Numbered from the stretch's first letter, positions 8,824 through 17,918 are shown. The stretch is DNA of 64,000 nt from Actinomadura fibrosa (GCF_900659615.1 NZ_CAACUY010000013.1:1-64000), one strand, 5' to 3'. A program made the numbers and translations. The notes: a model not told the origin generated them from the letters alone.

Positions 8824-8968
8824 CGCTCGTCCAGCACCAACTCGTCCAGGATCAAAAGCCGGGCCCGCCGGGCCTCCCGGCCCGGGGCGTACGTGGGGTA
8901 CGTTCGACCGGCCGGCCGCGGGCAGGGAGGGCCGATGAGCGTGATCGAACGAACGTCCGGCGCCTGAG

Positions 8969-9898
8969 ATGGAGCTGAGGAACCTGCGGCACTTCGTCGC
9001 CGTGGCGGACGCGCTGAGCTTCCGCGTGGCCGCGGCGCGGCTGCATCTGACCCAGCCGGCGCTGACCCGGTCGATCGCGGCCCTGGAACGCGAGCTCGGA
9101 GTCCGGTTGTTCGCGCGTGACAAGCGGCACGTGGCGCTGACCGCCGACGGCACCCGGCTGCTGGAACGGGCGCGGGCGATCCTTTCCGGCGCCGACGAAC
9201 TGTCCTACACCGCCCATGTGCTGTCGGCCGCCTCGACGCGGCGCCTGCGAGTGGGCGTCTACGGCAACGGGCTGGCCGAGCTCACCCACCCGGTGCTGCA
9301 AACCTTCTGCGACCGCCACCCTGACACCGCCCTGGAAGTGCGCGACGCCGATTTCGCGTACGGCATCGACCCGCTGTTCTCCGGTCAGTTCGACGTCGCC
9401 CTGCTGCGTTCCCCCGTGAACCTGCCGATCCTGCACACCGTGCCGCTGTTCCAGGAGCCCATGGTCGTCCTGCTACCCGCCTGCGATCCGCGGGCCGGCG
9501 CGGCACCGGTCGACGTCAGCGACTTCTTCGCCGACCCCTGGGTGACCCATCCCCGCAGCATCCCGGCCGAGTGGGGCGCCTCGTGGCTGTTCGCCGAGCA
9601 GCGCGGTGGCGCGTCGGCGACCATCGGCGGCTACGCCCGCAACGAGGCCGAGTTCTTCGCCGCGGTGGCCTACCGCCGGCTGGTCGGACTCGTCCCGGCA
9701 TCGGCACCGCGAAAAGCCTGCCATCCCGGGGTCCGGGCTGTTCCCACCCGCGTGGCGCATATGCTGCCCGCGGCGGTCGTCTACCCGGCCACCGGGTTCC
9801 TTCCCGGCGCCGCGGCCTTCGCCGAGATCGCCGCCTCGGTCGTCGCCCGCTCGCTGCACCTCGTGCCCGGCGCCGAGCCTCCCAACCCGACCCGCTGA
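8969..9898 (+). CDS. LysR-family transcriptional regulator
   Basis: The 309-residue protein has the LysR winged helix-turn-helix at residues 1-60 (LRHFVAVADALSF, AAARLHLTQPALTRSIAALERELGVRLFARD). A periplasmic-binding-like effector domain follows to the end (STRRLRVGVYGNG, VALLRSPVN, VVLLPACDP). LysR proteins act as tetramers that respond to a small molecule and usually control adjacent genes. Here the next genes downstream, on the same strand after 166 bases containing a palindrome, are an FAD monooxygenase, a hydrolase and an ABC transporter. Those are the most likely targets. Length and motifs are normal for the family. Confidence 0.85.
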   Translation: MELRNLRHFVAVADALSFRVAAARLHLTQPALTRSIAALERELGVRLFARDKRHVALTADGTRLLERARAILSGADELSYTAHVLSAASTRRLRVGVYGNGLAELTHPVLQTFCDRHPDTALEVRDADFAYGIDPLFSGQFDVALLRSPVNLPILHTVPLFQEPMVVLLPACDPRAGAAPVDVSDFFADPWVTHPRSIPAEWGASWLFAEQRGGASATIGGYARNEAEFFAAVAYRRLVGLVPASAPRKACHPGVRAVPTRVAHMLPAAVVYPATGFLPGAAAFAEIAASVVARSLHLVPGAEPPNPTR

Positions 9899-9922
9899 CG
9901 TGCAGGAAGGCACACGCGGTGC

Positions 9923-9943
9923 CTGATGCACGGCGTGCATCAG
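9923..9943. promoter_or_regulatory. Perfect 9-bp inverted repeat, candidate operator or terminator
   Basis: Arms CTGATGCAC and its exact reverse complement flank the spacer GGC, 25 bases after the lysR stop and 121 bases before the monooxygenase start. The short spacer and position suggest either a regulator binding site for the downstream operon or a hairpin terminating lysR. There is no following T-run, which slightly favours an operator. Confidence 0.45.
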
Positions 9944-10064
9944 CAGGTGAGGGAACGGCATTGGACCGCGTAAGCGGACGTGCGTGACGCTACCTGAGCA
10001 GCACATCAGCCGACCCTGGCCCATCGCCAGATGCGCTCCGGCACCGCCCAGGACAGGAGTTCCC

Positions 10065-11267
10065 GTGCCCCATTCGCCCGTTATCGTCGTCGGCGGCGGC
10101 CCTGTCGGCCTCACAACGGCCTTCGGTCTCGCTCAGGCCGGCGTTTCCGAAGTGCTCGTGCTCGACCGCGACACCGCCGTCGGTACCGCGCCGCGCGCGA
10201 TGGTCTACCTCTTCCCCGTGCTGGAGGGGTTCGACCGGCTCGGCCTGCTCGGCGACCTCCAGGCCGAGGCCGTCCGCGGGCCCGGCGTGACCTTCCTCGA
10301 CCACGCCACCGGTGAGCACTTCCCCCAGATGGTGGACGTCCTCGAAGGTGTGGTCGCGCACCCTTACGCGCTGCACCTGGGACAGGACCAGGTCAGCCGG
10401 ATCCTGCTGCGCAGGCTGGCCGACTTCCCCGGAGTGCGGGTCCGCTACGGCACCGAGGTGACCGGCCTGACCCAGGACGAGGACGGCGTGTCGGTGCGGG
10501 TGCGCACGGCCGAGGGCGAGGGGACCTTGCGGGCCGCCTGGGTGGTCGGCGCGGACGGCGCCGGCAGCTCGGTCCGGCGCGGCCTCGGCCTGGAGTTCGA
10601 GGGCTTCACGTGGCCTGACCGGTTCATCTCGACCAACGTCCGCTATGACTTCATGGCCCGCGGACTGCCGATCGCGAGCTGGCGGATCGACCAGGTCTAC
10701 GGCGCGGTGATCGCGCAGATCAACGGCTCGGGCCTGTGGCGGTTCACCTTCCGTGAGGCCGGCGACCTGCCCGACGAGGGGCTTGAGCAGCGGATCCACG
10801 AGCACTTCGCCACGGCGCTGCCGGGGGGCGGGGAGTACGAGCTCGTGCAGTTCGCGCCCTACCGCATGCACCAGCGGGCGGCCACGACCTTCCGCGTCGG
10901 ACGGGTGGTCCTCGCGGGCGACGCCGCGCATGTCACCAACCCGATCGGCGCCCTCGGCCTGACCGGGGGGTTCCTGGACGGCTTCGTGCTCAGTGAGGCG
11001 CTGGCCGCGGTGATCGCCGGGCAGGTCGACGAGTCCGTGCTCGACGCCTACGCCGAGGCCCGCCGCCGGGTGTTCCTCGACCGCGTGTCCCCGCGCGCGT
11101 CGCAGACCAAGCGGTTGGTGTTCGATCTGCCCCCGGGGCCGGAGAAGGAAGCCGCGCTGGCGCACCTGCGGCACCTGTCCACCGACCGCGACGCCCGCCG
11201 CGAGGACCAGCTCGCCATGCGGGCCATGGCGACGCCGTCGCTGCTCGACTCCGTGGATGCCCGGTGA
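10065..11267 (+). CDS. FAD-dependent aromatic monooxygenase (PheA/MhpA-like)
   Basis: The 400-residue protein is a class A flavoprotein hydroxylase. It has the N-terminal dinucleotide-binding motif IVVGGGPVGLTTAFGLAQAG with an acidic LVLDRD strand end, the mid-protein WVVGADGAGSSVRR (DG motif), and the second FAD motif VVLAGDAAHVTNPIGALGLTGG. Such enzymes use NAD(P)H and oxygen to hydroxylate phenolic or polyketide-like substrates in the cytoplasm. The GTG at 10065 is chosen because the first strand of the Rossmann fold begins right after it and CAGGAG lies upstream. The stop overlaps the next gene (GTGA), so monooxygenase and hydrolase are translationally coupled. Confidence 0.82.
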   Translation: MPHSPVIVVGGGPVGLTTAFGLAQAGVSEVLVLDRDTAVGTAPRAMVYLFPVLEGFDRLGLLGDLQAEAVRGPGVTFLDHATGEHFPQMVDVLEGVVAHPYALHLGQDQVSRILLRRLADFPGVRVRYGTEVTGLTQDEDGVSVRVRTAEGEGTLRAAWVVGADGAGSSVRRGLGLEFEGFTWPDRFISTNVRYDFMARGLPIASWRIDQVYGAVIAQINGSGLWRFTFREAGDLPDEGLEQRIHEHFATALPGGGEYELVQFAPYRMHQRAATTFRVGRVVLAGDAAHVTNPIGALGLTGGFLDGFVLSEALAAVIAGQVDESVLDAYAEARRRVFLDRVSPRASQTKRLVFDLPPGPEKEAALAHLRHLSTDRDARREDQLAMRAMATPSLLDSVDAR

Positions 11268-12292
11268 GCGCCGCGCGCGGCTTCTGGATCACCGGCGAGG
11301 TCGTGGGCGGCGTGCAGCGCGGCCCCATGTGGGTCGAGGAACTGCCGCCGGAGGGCGCCGAGCGGAAGGCCGCGATCGTACTCGTCCACGGCGGGGGCGG
11401 GCAGGGCACCGACTGGCTGCTCACCCCGGACGGGCGCCCCGGCTGGGCGCCCCTCTTGGCCGCCGCCGGTCATCGCGTGCTCGTCGTCGACCGGCCCGGC
11501 CACGGCCGCTCGCCGTTCGACCCCGACGTGCTCGGCCCGCCGGGACGGACGTTCGGCGAGGAGCCGCTGCGCCGGCTGTTCCTCGGTTCTCCGGACGGCC
11601 CGCCGCTCCCACCGAACACTCGCTGGCCCGGGGCGCTGGACGGCTCCGATGAGGTGTTCGCCCAGTTCGCCGCCTCCCAGGGACCGATGACGACCGATCC
11701 CTCGGTGACGCACGCCCTTGAGCGGGACCGGCTGGCCGCGCTGCTCGAAAGGATCGGGCCGGCCGTCCTCATCGCCCACTCCGCGGGTGGCCCCGGTGCC
11801 TGGCTTGCCGCGGACGCCCGGCCGGACCTCGTCCTCGCCTTCGTGGCCGTGGAAACCCTCGGTCCTCCGTTCGTCGGCCAGCCCGGCGTCCCCCTGCCCT
11901 GGGGACTGGCCGCCGCGCCGCTGACGTACGACCCGCCGGCCGCCGACGCCGCCGAGCTCCGCACACGCCTCGACGCGGACGGGCCGGTGCCCAAGGCGCT
12001 GCAGGACGAGCCGGCCCGGCGGCTGGCATCCCTCGCCCGGCTGCCGATCGCCGTGGTGACCGCGCAGGCATCGCCCTTCCGGCTCTTCGACGGCCACCTC
12101 ATCGAATACCTCCAGCAGGCCGGCTGCTCTCCCGAGCTGCTGCGCCTCGCGGATGCCGGCATCGACGGCAACGGCCACGCGATGATGCTGGAGCGCAACA
12201 ACGCCGAGGTCCTCGCCGTGATCACCGGCTGGCTCGCCGGCCGCGGGCTCGACGTCCCCGACTCCGGAACCGGGCAGCACATTCCCTCCTGA
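11264..12292 (+). CDS. Alpha/beta-fold hydrolase
   Basis: The 342-residue hydrolase starts with GTG overlapping the stop of the monooxygenase. It shows an IVLVHGGGGQGTDW oxyanion region, a VLVVDRPGHGRS strand, a nucleophile motif VLIAHSAGGPGAWLA with the catalytic Ser, and a C-terminal GNGHAMMLE with the catalytic His. Similar proteins hydrolyse esters or C-C bonds. The pairing with an FAD hydroxylase suggests sequential oxidation and hydrolysis of the compound imported by the following ABC transporter. The spacing before the next gene is 68 bases. Confidence 0.8.
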   Translation: MSAARGFWITGEVVGGVQRGPMWVEELPPEGAERKAAIVLVHGGGGQGTDWLLTPDGRPGWAPLLAAAGHRVLVVDRPGHGRSPFDPDVLGPPGRTFGEEPLRRLFLGSPDGPPLPPNTRWPGALDGSDEVFAQFAASQGPMTTDPSVTHALERDRLAALLERIGPAVLIAHSAGGPGAWLAADARPDLVLAFVAVETLGPPFVGQPGVPLPWGLAAAPLTYDPPAADAAELRTRLDADGPVPKALQDEPARRLASLARLPIAVVTAQASPFRLFDGHLIEYLQQAGCSPELLRLADAGIDGNGHAMMLERNNAEVLAVITGWLAGRGLDVPDSGTGQHIPS

Positions 12293-12360
12293 CCCGGCAC
12301 CGGAAACCCGACCACCTCTCCACGGTCCGTCGTCGACGGCCACCCACCGAAGGAGACCCC

Positions 12361-13530
12361 TTGCGCACCTCCGCACTCACCGGCCCCGCCGGGCTGGCCG
12401 CGGCCGGGCTCACAGCGCTGATCTGCCTGACCGCCTGCGGCGCCACCGGCACCGTGGGCTCCAGCGGCACCACCTCCGCGGCGCCGTCGTCCGGACCGGC
12501 CGCGCAGGCCCTCTCCGCCGCCTACAAGGGCGTCGTGGGAACGCCGCCCACCGAGCCGGTGCCGGTCCGCAAGGGCGTCAAGGCGTGGGTCATGAGCTGC
12601 GGCCAGGAACTGCCCACCTGCTCCACGTCGTCCGATGCCGTGAAGGAGGCCGCCACCGCGATCGGGTGGAGTACCAGCATCTGCGACGGCAAGCTCAACC
12701 CCCAGGGCTGGGCGGCCTGCATCCGCGAGGGCACCGCCCAGCACGCCGACGTCATCTTCGTCATCGGCCAGGACTGCTCCAGCTTCGAGGGCCCGCTGCG
12801 GGAGGCCCGTGCCGCGCACGTGACCACCATCGGTGTCGGCTCCAACGACTGCGACGCCCAGGGCGGAGAGAGGCTCTTCGGCGCGACCACCCAGCGTTTC
12901 GAGGGCATGACCAACCAGCAGTGGTGGAACAAGCTGGGAGCCTTGCAGGCCGACTACCTCATCGGCCGGACCGGCGGCTCGGCGAAGGTGCTTGAGGTGA
13001 CCTTCGCCGACTCGTTGTGGGGACGGTGGATCAAGGAAGGACTGACAGACCGGCTGGCCACCTGTACGGGCTGCTCGATCGTCGGGGAGTTGCAGCTCAC
13101 CAACGCCGACGTCGCGTCCAACACCATCGGGCAGAAGTTCTCTTCGGCGCTGCTGAAGGCCACCGGCGCCAACGCCGTCGCCGTTCCGCTGGACCCATGG
13201 TTCCTGGCCGGCATATCCCAGGGGATCCGGTCCTCCGGCCGCTCCGACCGGCTGACCGTCGTCGGCGGATTCGGGCAGCAGGCCAACCTCGACCTCATCC
13301 GCGGCGGTCAAGGCGAGGACGCCACCATCGCCTTCGACCAGATCTGGGACGGCTGGGGCGCCGTGGACACAGCGCTGCGGGTGCTGGCCGGACAGAAGGC
13401 ACTGCCGGCCGGCATCGGGCTCCAGGCCGTCGACACCGGCCACAACCTGCCCGCGGCCGGGCGGCCGTTCGGCTACATGCCGACGGTCGACTTCCGGGCC
13501 CTCTACCAGAAGACATGGACCCGCACGTGA
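12361..13530 (+). CDS. Ribose-type ABC transporter, substrate-binding lipoprotein
   Basis: This 389-residue protein begins at a TTG preceded by AAGGAG. It has a signal peptide ending in the lipobox ICLTAC, then a Ser/Thr/Gly-rich linker and a type-1 periplasmic-binding fold (ADVIFVIGQDCSSFEGPLREA, VTTIGVGSNDCDA, KVLEVTFADSLWG, NAVAVPLDPWFLAG). The fold resembles CUT2 sugar/autoinducer-binding proteins, but the neighbouring hydroxylase and hydrolase make an aromatic or modified-sugar ligand equally possible. It is the extracytoplasmic receptor for the ATPase and permease encoded just downstream. Confidence 0.8.
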   Translation: MRTSALTGPAGLAAAGLTALICLTACGATGTVGSSGTTSAAPSSGPAAQALSAAYKGVVGTPPTEPVPVRKGVKAWVMSCGQELPTCSTSSDAVKEAATAIGWSTSICDGKLNPQGWAACIREGTAQHADVIFVIGQDCSSFEGPLREARAAHVTTIGVGSNDCDAQGGERLFGATTQRFEGMTNQQWWNKLGALQADYLIGRTGGSAKVLEVTFADSLWGRWIKEGLTDRLATCTGCSIVGELQLTNADVASNTIGQKFSSALLKATGANAVAVPLDPWFLAGISQGIRSSGRSDRLTVVGGFGQQANLDLIRGGQGEDATIAFDQIWDGWGAVDTALRVLAGQKALPAGIGLQAVDTGHNLPAAGRPFGYMPTVDFRALYQKTWTRT

Positions 13531-15062
13531 CGGCGCCGACGCAGGCGGCCCTGGTCGCACGCTCGGTCACCAAGGCGTTCGGTGGCACCCTGGCGCTGGA
13601 CGGGGTCGGCCTGATCGTCCGCGCGGGCACCATCCACGCCCTGCTCGGCGGCAACGGCTCAGGCAAGTCCACTCTCATCAAGTGCCTGGCCGGGGTGTAC
13701 CGGGCCGACGGCGGTGAAGTGAGCATCGCAGGCCGCACCCTGGAGCTCGCCGACATGTCACCGCCCCGCGCCCGCGGCGCCGGACTGCGCTTCGTCCACC
13801 AGGACCTCGGGCTGTTCGACGAACTGACCGTCGCAGAGAACTTCGCCCTCGACAGCGGGTTCCCGATCGCCCGAGGCGGCCGGATCCGCTGGGCGGCACT
13901 GCACGAGCACGTCACCGGCGTGCTGGCGGACTACGACATCGACGTCCGGGCCCGCGATCTGGTGGGATCGCTGCGGCCCAGCCAGAAGACGATGATCGCC
14001 GTCGCCCGGGCACTGGCCGACCAGGTCGCCACCGAGCACGTGCTGATGCTGGACGAGCCGACCGCCACCCTGCCGGAGCGTGAGTCCCGGGAGCTGATGC
14101 GGGCCCTGCGGCGGCGCGCCGACCGCGGGCAGACGATCGTCCTGGTAAGTCACCGCCTCGGGGAGGTCGAGCAGGTCGCCGACGCCGTCACCGTCTTCCG
14201 CGACGGCCGGGTGGCGGCCGAGCACACCGGCCCCGGGCTGCGGGCGGCGGAGATCTCGGCGATGATCGCCGGCGGCGCGTTCGCCGGCCTGTCCGGCGGG
14301 CCGCGGCCGTCGCGTCCGGGCGAGCCGGTCCTGGTCCTCGACCGGCTCTGCGCCGGCGGGGTCCGCGAGGTGAGCCTGACCGTGCGGCGCGGCGAGATCG
14401 TCGGCCTCGCGGGGCTCGCGGGCGCCGGCAAGTCGACCCTCCTGCGCGCCGTCTTCGGGAGCCGGCCGGTGACCGGCGGCACGATGCGGCTCGCCGGCCG
14501 CCCGCACGCCCCCCGCTCACCGCGGGACGCCATCGCCATCGGGATCGGTCTGGTTCCCGAGGACCGGCACGCGGAGGGCATACTCGCCGACCTCACCGTG
14601 CGCGAGAACGCCTCCGTACCGGTCCTGTCGCGGTACTGGCGCCGGCGGCTGTTCATGGACCGCCGGGGCGAACGGCTGGACACCGCCGCCCTCGTCACCC
14701 GTCACGCGGTGCGCACCGACGGCATCGAGACGGCCGTCGGCAAGCTGTCCGGCGGCAACCAGCAGAAGCTCGTGCTCGCGGCCCGGACGCGCCGCCGCCC
14801 CGCGCTGCTCCTCCTGGACGAGCCGACCCAGGGCGTCGACGTCATGTCCCGGGCGGAGATCTACGCGACGCTCCGCGACCTGACCGCGAGCGGCTGCGGA
14901 ATCCTCGCGGCCTCCACCGACCTCGACGAGCTGCTCGTCCTCTGCGACCGCATCCTGCTGCTCTCGGGCGGCGTCGTGGCCGGGGAGTTCGACCCGGCCG
15001 TGCACTCCCGCGAGGAGATCGTCTCCGCCGTCCTCGATGACACCGACCCCACGAGGGACTGA
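13515..15062 (+). CDS. Ribose-type ABC transporter, tandem ATP-binding protein
   Basis: The protein carries two ABC ATPase domains in one chain, as in RbsA/MglA. Walker A motifs are LLGGNGSGKST in the first half and LAGLAGAGKST in the second. A Walker B LMLDEPTATL with degenerate signature LRPSQKTMIA lies in the first, and canonical LSGGNQQK with LLLDEPTQGVDV in the second. Length is about 515 residues, normal for the family. The ATG at 13515 overlaps the receptor gene by 16 bases; a GTG at 13527 would give the four-base GTGA overlap seen elsewhere here and is an equally good start. It energises import together with the permease. Confidence 0.82.
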   Translation: MDPHVTAPTQAALVARSVTKAFGGTLALDGVGLIVRAGTIHALLGGNGSGKSTLIKCLAGVYRADGGEVSIAGRTLELADMSPPRARGAGLRFVHQDLGLFDELTVAENFALDSGFPIARGGRIRWAALHEHVTGVLADYDIDVRARDLVGSLRPSQKTMIAVARALADQVATEHVLMLDEPTATLPERESRELMRALRRRADRGQTIVLVSHRLGEVEQVADAVTVFRDGRVAAEHTGPGLRAAEISAMIAGGAFAGLSGGPRPSRPGEPVLVLDRLCAGGVREVSLTVRRGEIVGLAGLAGAGKSTLLRAVFGSRPVTGGTMRLAGRPHAPRSPRDAIAIGIGLVPEDRHAEGILADLTVRENASVPVLSRYWRRRLFMDRRGERLDTAALVTRHAVRTDGIETAVGKLSGGNQQKLVLAARTRRRPALLLLDEPTQGVDVMSRAEIYATLRDLTASGCGILAASTDLDELLVLCDRILLLSGGVVAGEFDPAVHSREEIVSAVLDDTDPTRD

Positions 15063-15066
15063 TCCG

Positions 15067-16074
15067 ATGCCTTCGTCCTCCAGCCCGACATCCTCCCCGC
15101 CCGCCTCCGCCCCGGCCGGAGCGGCGACGGCGCACCGATCCCCGGCCGAGGTCCTGCACCACCTCGAACGGCTCGCACTGCCGGTGCTGCTCGTCATCGT
15201 GGTGGTGTTCTTCTCCCTCTTCCCGCCGACGCGAGACCTGTTCCTCACCACGGACAACATCAGCGTGGTGCTGGCCAACCAGTCCGTGGTGCTGCTGGTC
15301 GCGGGCGCGCTGCTGTTCCCGCTGATCTGCGGGCACTTCGACTTCTCCGTCGGTGCCACCGCGGTCTTCGCCAACATCGTCTGCGCGGCCGCGATGAGCG
15401 ACTTCGGCTGGGCCGCCTGGCAGGCGTGCGGGCTGGCCCTGGGCGCCGGCGCGCTCGTCGGTCTCGCCAACGGTGTGGTCGTCGCCCGGTTCCGGATGAA
15501 CTCGTTCGTCTCGACACTGGGCATGGCCACCGCGCTGAACGGGATCATCCAGTGGTACACGGGCGGACTGGCGATCATCGGCATCGACCGCCGGATGACC
15601 ACCTTCGGTTCGACGACCTGGCTGGGGTTGCCCCTGGTGGTGTTCGTCGTCCTCGTGGTGCTGCTGCTCGCCTGGTACGTGCTGACCCACACCCCCTACG
15701 GCCGTTCGCTGTACGCGCTCGGATCCAACGCCCGCTCGGCGGTGCTGGTCGGTCTCCCACAGCGTGGCTACACCCGGACGGCCTTTATGCTCTCCGGCGC
15801 GGTCGCGGCGGTCGCCGGGACGGTGCTGACGGCGCGGACCGGCGGGGCGAACCCCGACAGCGGCACCTCGCTGCTGTTCCCCGCGCTCACGGCGGCCTTC
15901 CTCGGCACCACCGGCTTCCAGCCGGGCCGCTTCAACGTGCCCGGCACCATCGTCGGCGTCCTGTTCGTCGCCGCGAGCGTCTCCGGCCTGACCCTCAGCG
16001 GCGCCGACACCTGGGTAACAGCGGGGGGTATCTCTCCTAGTACTCCAGCTGTAGATCGCGATCTTGGTGCTTGA
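15067..16074 (+). CDS. Ribose-type ABC transporter permease, C-terminus lost
   Basis: The first 317 residues are a CUT2-type permease (BPD_transp_2). It shows multiple transmembrane helices, the conserved IILxxQSVVLLVAGALLFPLICGHFDFSVGA-like segment, and the EAA-region equivalents NGVVVARFRMNSFVSTLGMA and TPYGRSLYALGSNARSAVLVG. After GADTWVT at about base 16017 the family sequence ends abruptly. Eighteen unrelated residues lead to a stop inside an IS701 remnant on the other strand. The last transmembrane helix is therefore missing, and the transporter is probably inactive. The gene starts four bases after the ATPase stop. Confidence 0.75.
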   Translation: MPSSSSPTSSPPASAPAGAATAHRSPAEVLHHLERLALPVLLVIVVVFFSLFPPTRDLFLTTDNISVVLANQSVVLLVAGALLFPLICGHFDFSVGATAVFANIVCAAAMSDFGWAAWQACGLALGAGALVGLANGVVVARFRMNSFVSTLGMATALNGIIQWYTGGLAIIGIDRRMTTFGSTTWLGLPLVVFVVLVVLLLAWYVLTHTPYGRSLYALGSNARSAVLVGLPQRGYTRTAFMLSGAVAAVAGTVLTARTGGANPDSGTSLLFPALTAAFLGTTGFQPGRFNVPGTIVGVLFVAASVSGLTLSGADTWVTAGGISPSTPAVDRDLGA

Positions 16075-16270
16075 GTGGCTTGTCGGTGGTAGCGGCTGGC
16101 CCGGCATCGGGCCTGGTGACGGCGTCGCCAGTGGGACCAGCCGAGCCGATGGGCCGGGCCATGGCCGGGCCGGACGACGAGCGCGGTGAACAAGTGCGGG
16201 CGAGCATGGCGAGGGCGACCCAGCTGTGCCAGGACGTCCAGCCTCTGACCTGGTCTCCTGGCGCCGGGAC
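16030..16270 (-). pseudogene. IS701-family transposase, degenerate C-terminal fragment
   Basis: On the minus strand, three frames in succession give the end of an IS701-type transposase. These are GWTSWHSWVALAMLARTC, then HRLGWSHWRRRHQARCRASRYHR, then LKHQDRDLQLEY followed by a stop at about 16032. The order and spacing fit the C-terminus of this family, but two frame changes separate the blocks and no catalytic core remains upstream. The fragment directly abuts the broken end of the permease gene, so its arrival or a later deletion truncated that gene. Confidence 0.65.
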
Positions 16271-16490
16271 GCGTCGCCATCGGCGCTCTTTGGGGCGCCA
16301 TCACGATCACCGCTGCTCATCACATATCAGTGTGTTGGGCGAAGGGCAGCCGATCCTTTGGTGCTCAGTGGGGGCGGCCCATAGGGAGCCCCTCGCTTCA
16401 GTTGGTGCGTGCACATCTTGCGATCGGCCGTCGGCCGCTGCCCACGGAAGGAGCGGGTTGCCGGGGGCTGAAGGGCAGGACGACGGGAGC

Positions 16491-17918
16491 TCAGGAGGTG
16501 AGCAGTGAGACTGCCTGGTCCACGGCGGGGTCCTTGCCCTTGGAGACGTCTGCTGCGGTCAGCGGTCGCTGGTGGTCGGGGGAGGTGCCGATGGTGTCGA
16601 TGATTTCTCCGTTGGCGCCGAGTGCGTGCTGGGCGGGGAGGGTGAGGGTGCTGGTGTTGTCGTTGAGTTGGTAGTCGAAGGATGGGCCTGAGGAGGCGCC
16701 TGCCGTGCGTGTGCCCACCAGCGTGCCCAGCCTCAGGTCTTTGACGGCCATGGCGAACAGGTCGCAGGTGGAGGCGCAGTTGCCGTCGGTGAGGGTGACC
16801 ATGGGCAGGTGCAGCAGCGGCGTCTTGTTGTCGACGGGCTGGGGGTCGCACTTGCCGTCGGCGTCGCAGAAGCTGACGTAGTTGGTGTCGTGGACGAAGG
16901 CGCCCAGCAAGGTGGCGGCCTCGGCTCCCATGCCGCCGGGGTTGCCGCGCAGGTCGATGATGACGCCGGTGATCTTCGTCTTCGCTTGCAGGTCGGTGAT
17001 GGCCTTGAGTGCTTCCTGGGCGACGCCGGGATAGAACTGGCCGAACTGGATCTGGGCGATGCTGCCGTGTACCAGCTTCGCCGACACGCGCGCCGGTGAG
17101 GTGGGCAGCTCGCGGGGTGTGATGGTGAAGGTCCGGGTGCGGCCGGTGGACGGGCGTTGCACGGTGATGCGGACCGGCTTCCTCGTGGAGGAGGCTACGC
17201 GTAGGTAGTCCATGACTCCGGCGTTGAAGGTGCCGTCGCTGAAGGGCGGCACGCCGTTGACGGCGCGGATGACGTCACCGGGCTTGAGCCCTGCCGTGGC
17301 GGCGGGGGAGTCGGCCGTGACGGCCTTGATGAACAGCGGGACGGTGTAGCGGGAGCTGTCGCCGCCCGGGTCGTTCTGGTTCAGGGTCAGGCCCAGGCTC
17401 AATGACTGGGTGGCGGCCGTCCGGTAGCGGGCGTGGTTGTCGTGCAGGGCGGCCACCATGCCCTTGATCGCCGCGACGGCCAGGGCCGAGCGCACCGGCT
17501 GCTGGTCGGACGCGGCGGCCAGCACCGAGCCGAGCCGGGTGCCGAACACCGTCCAGTCGTTGTCGCGGTCGCCGCTGAGTGCCGGCATGGCGGCGTCCGG
17601 CTGGTCGATGCCGCGCTTGATCAGTTCCGTCACCACAGAGTCGAACGCGGACTGCAGGAGCTGCCGGTGGTCGAGCTTCGAACTCTTGTAGTAGTTGTCG
17701 AGGATGCAGTAGTACGCCTGCTGCACGGTGCTGACCGAGGTGGGCGCCGGGTCTGCGGGCGTGGTCATGGGACCGGTCACTTTTACGCACGGGCTCGGCT
17801 TGGCGGCCGCTGGTGCGGCTAGGCGCGGGTTGGCGGTGGCGGTCGCGCCCGCCGCGATGACACCGGCGGTCACCGCGGCGCTCACCACCGCGATGAGGTT
17901 CTGTCTGGTCGTTCTCAC
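16491..17918 (-). CDS. Secreted S41-family (tail-specific/CtpA-like) serine peptidase
   Basis: The 475-residue protein has an N-terminal signal sequence (RQNLIAVVSAAVTAGVIAAGA). A PDZ-like domain at about 170-260 follows (SRYTVPLFIKAV, AATAGLKPGDVIRAVNG), then an S41 catalytic core (ITGVIIDLRGNPGGMGAEAATLLG). The expected nucleophile Ser lies in TDGNCASTCDLFAMAVKD, flanked by two Cys, and GTRTAGASSG lies downstream. S41 proteases degrade or process exported proteins. A GTG start at 17918 follows AGGAG seven bases away. The gene is alone. Its upstream 280 bases separate it from the end of the ArsR-type gene, which reads in the same direction. Confidence 0.8.
   Translation of the reverse strand: MRTTRQNLIAVVSAAVTAGVIAAGATATANPRLAAPAAAKPSPCVKVTGPMTTPADPAPTSVSTVQQAYYCILDNYYKSSKLDHRQLLQSAFDSVVTELIKRGIDQPDAAMPALSGDRDNDWTVFGTRLGSVLAAASDQQPVRSALAVAAIKGMVAALHDNHARYRTAATQSLSLGLTLNQNDPGGDSSRYTVPLFIKAVTADSPAATAGLKPGDVIRAVNGVPPFSDGTFNAGVMDYLRVASSTRKPVRITVQRPSTGRTRTFTITPRELPTSPARVSAKLVHGSIAQIQFGQFYPGVAQEALKAITDLQAKTKITGVIIDLRGNPGGMGAEAATLLGAFVHDTNYVSFCDADGKCDPQPVDNKTPLLHLPMVTLTDGNCASTCDLFAMAVKDLRLGTLVGTRTAGASSGPSFDYQLNDNTSTLTLPAQHALGANGEIIDTIGTSPDHQRPLTAADVSKGKDPAVDQAVSLLTS

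Noticed and set aside
14842..16323. Very long minus-strand open frame across the ABC permease
   Set aside because: Its translation is rich in Arg/Gly/Pro and lacks motifs, while the plus strand encodes a clear transporter; it is a GC-driven shadow.
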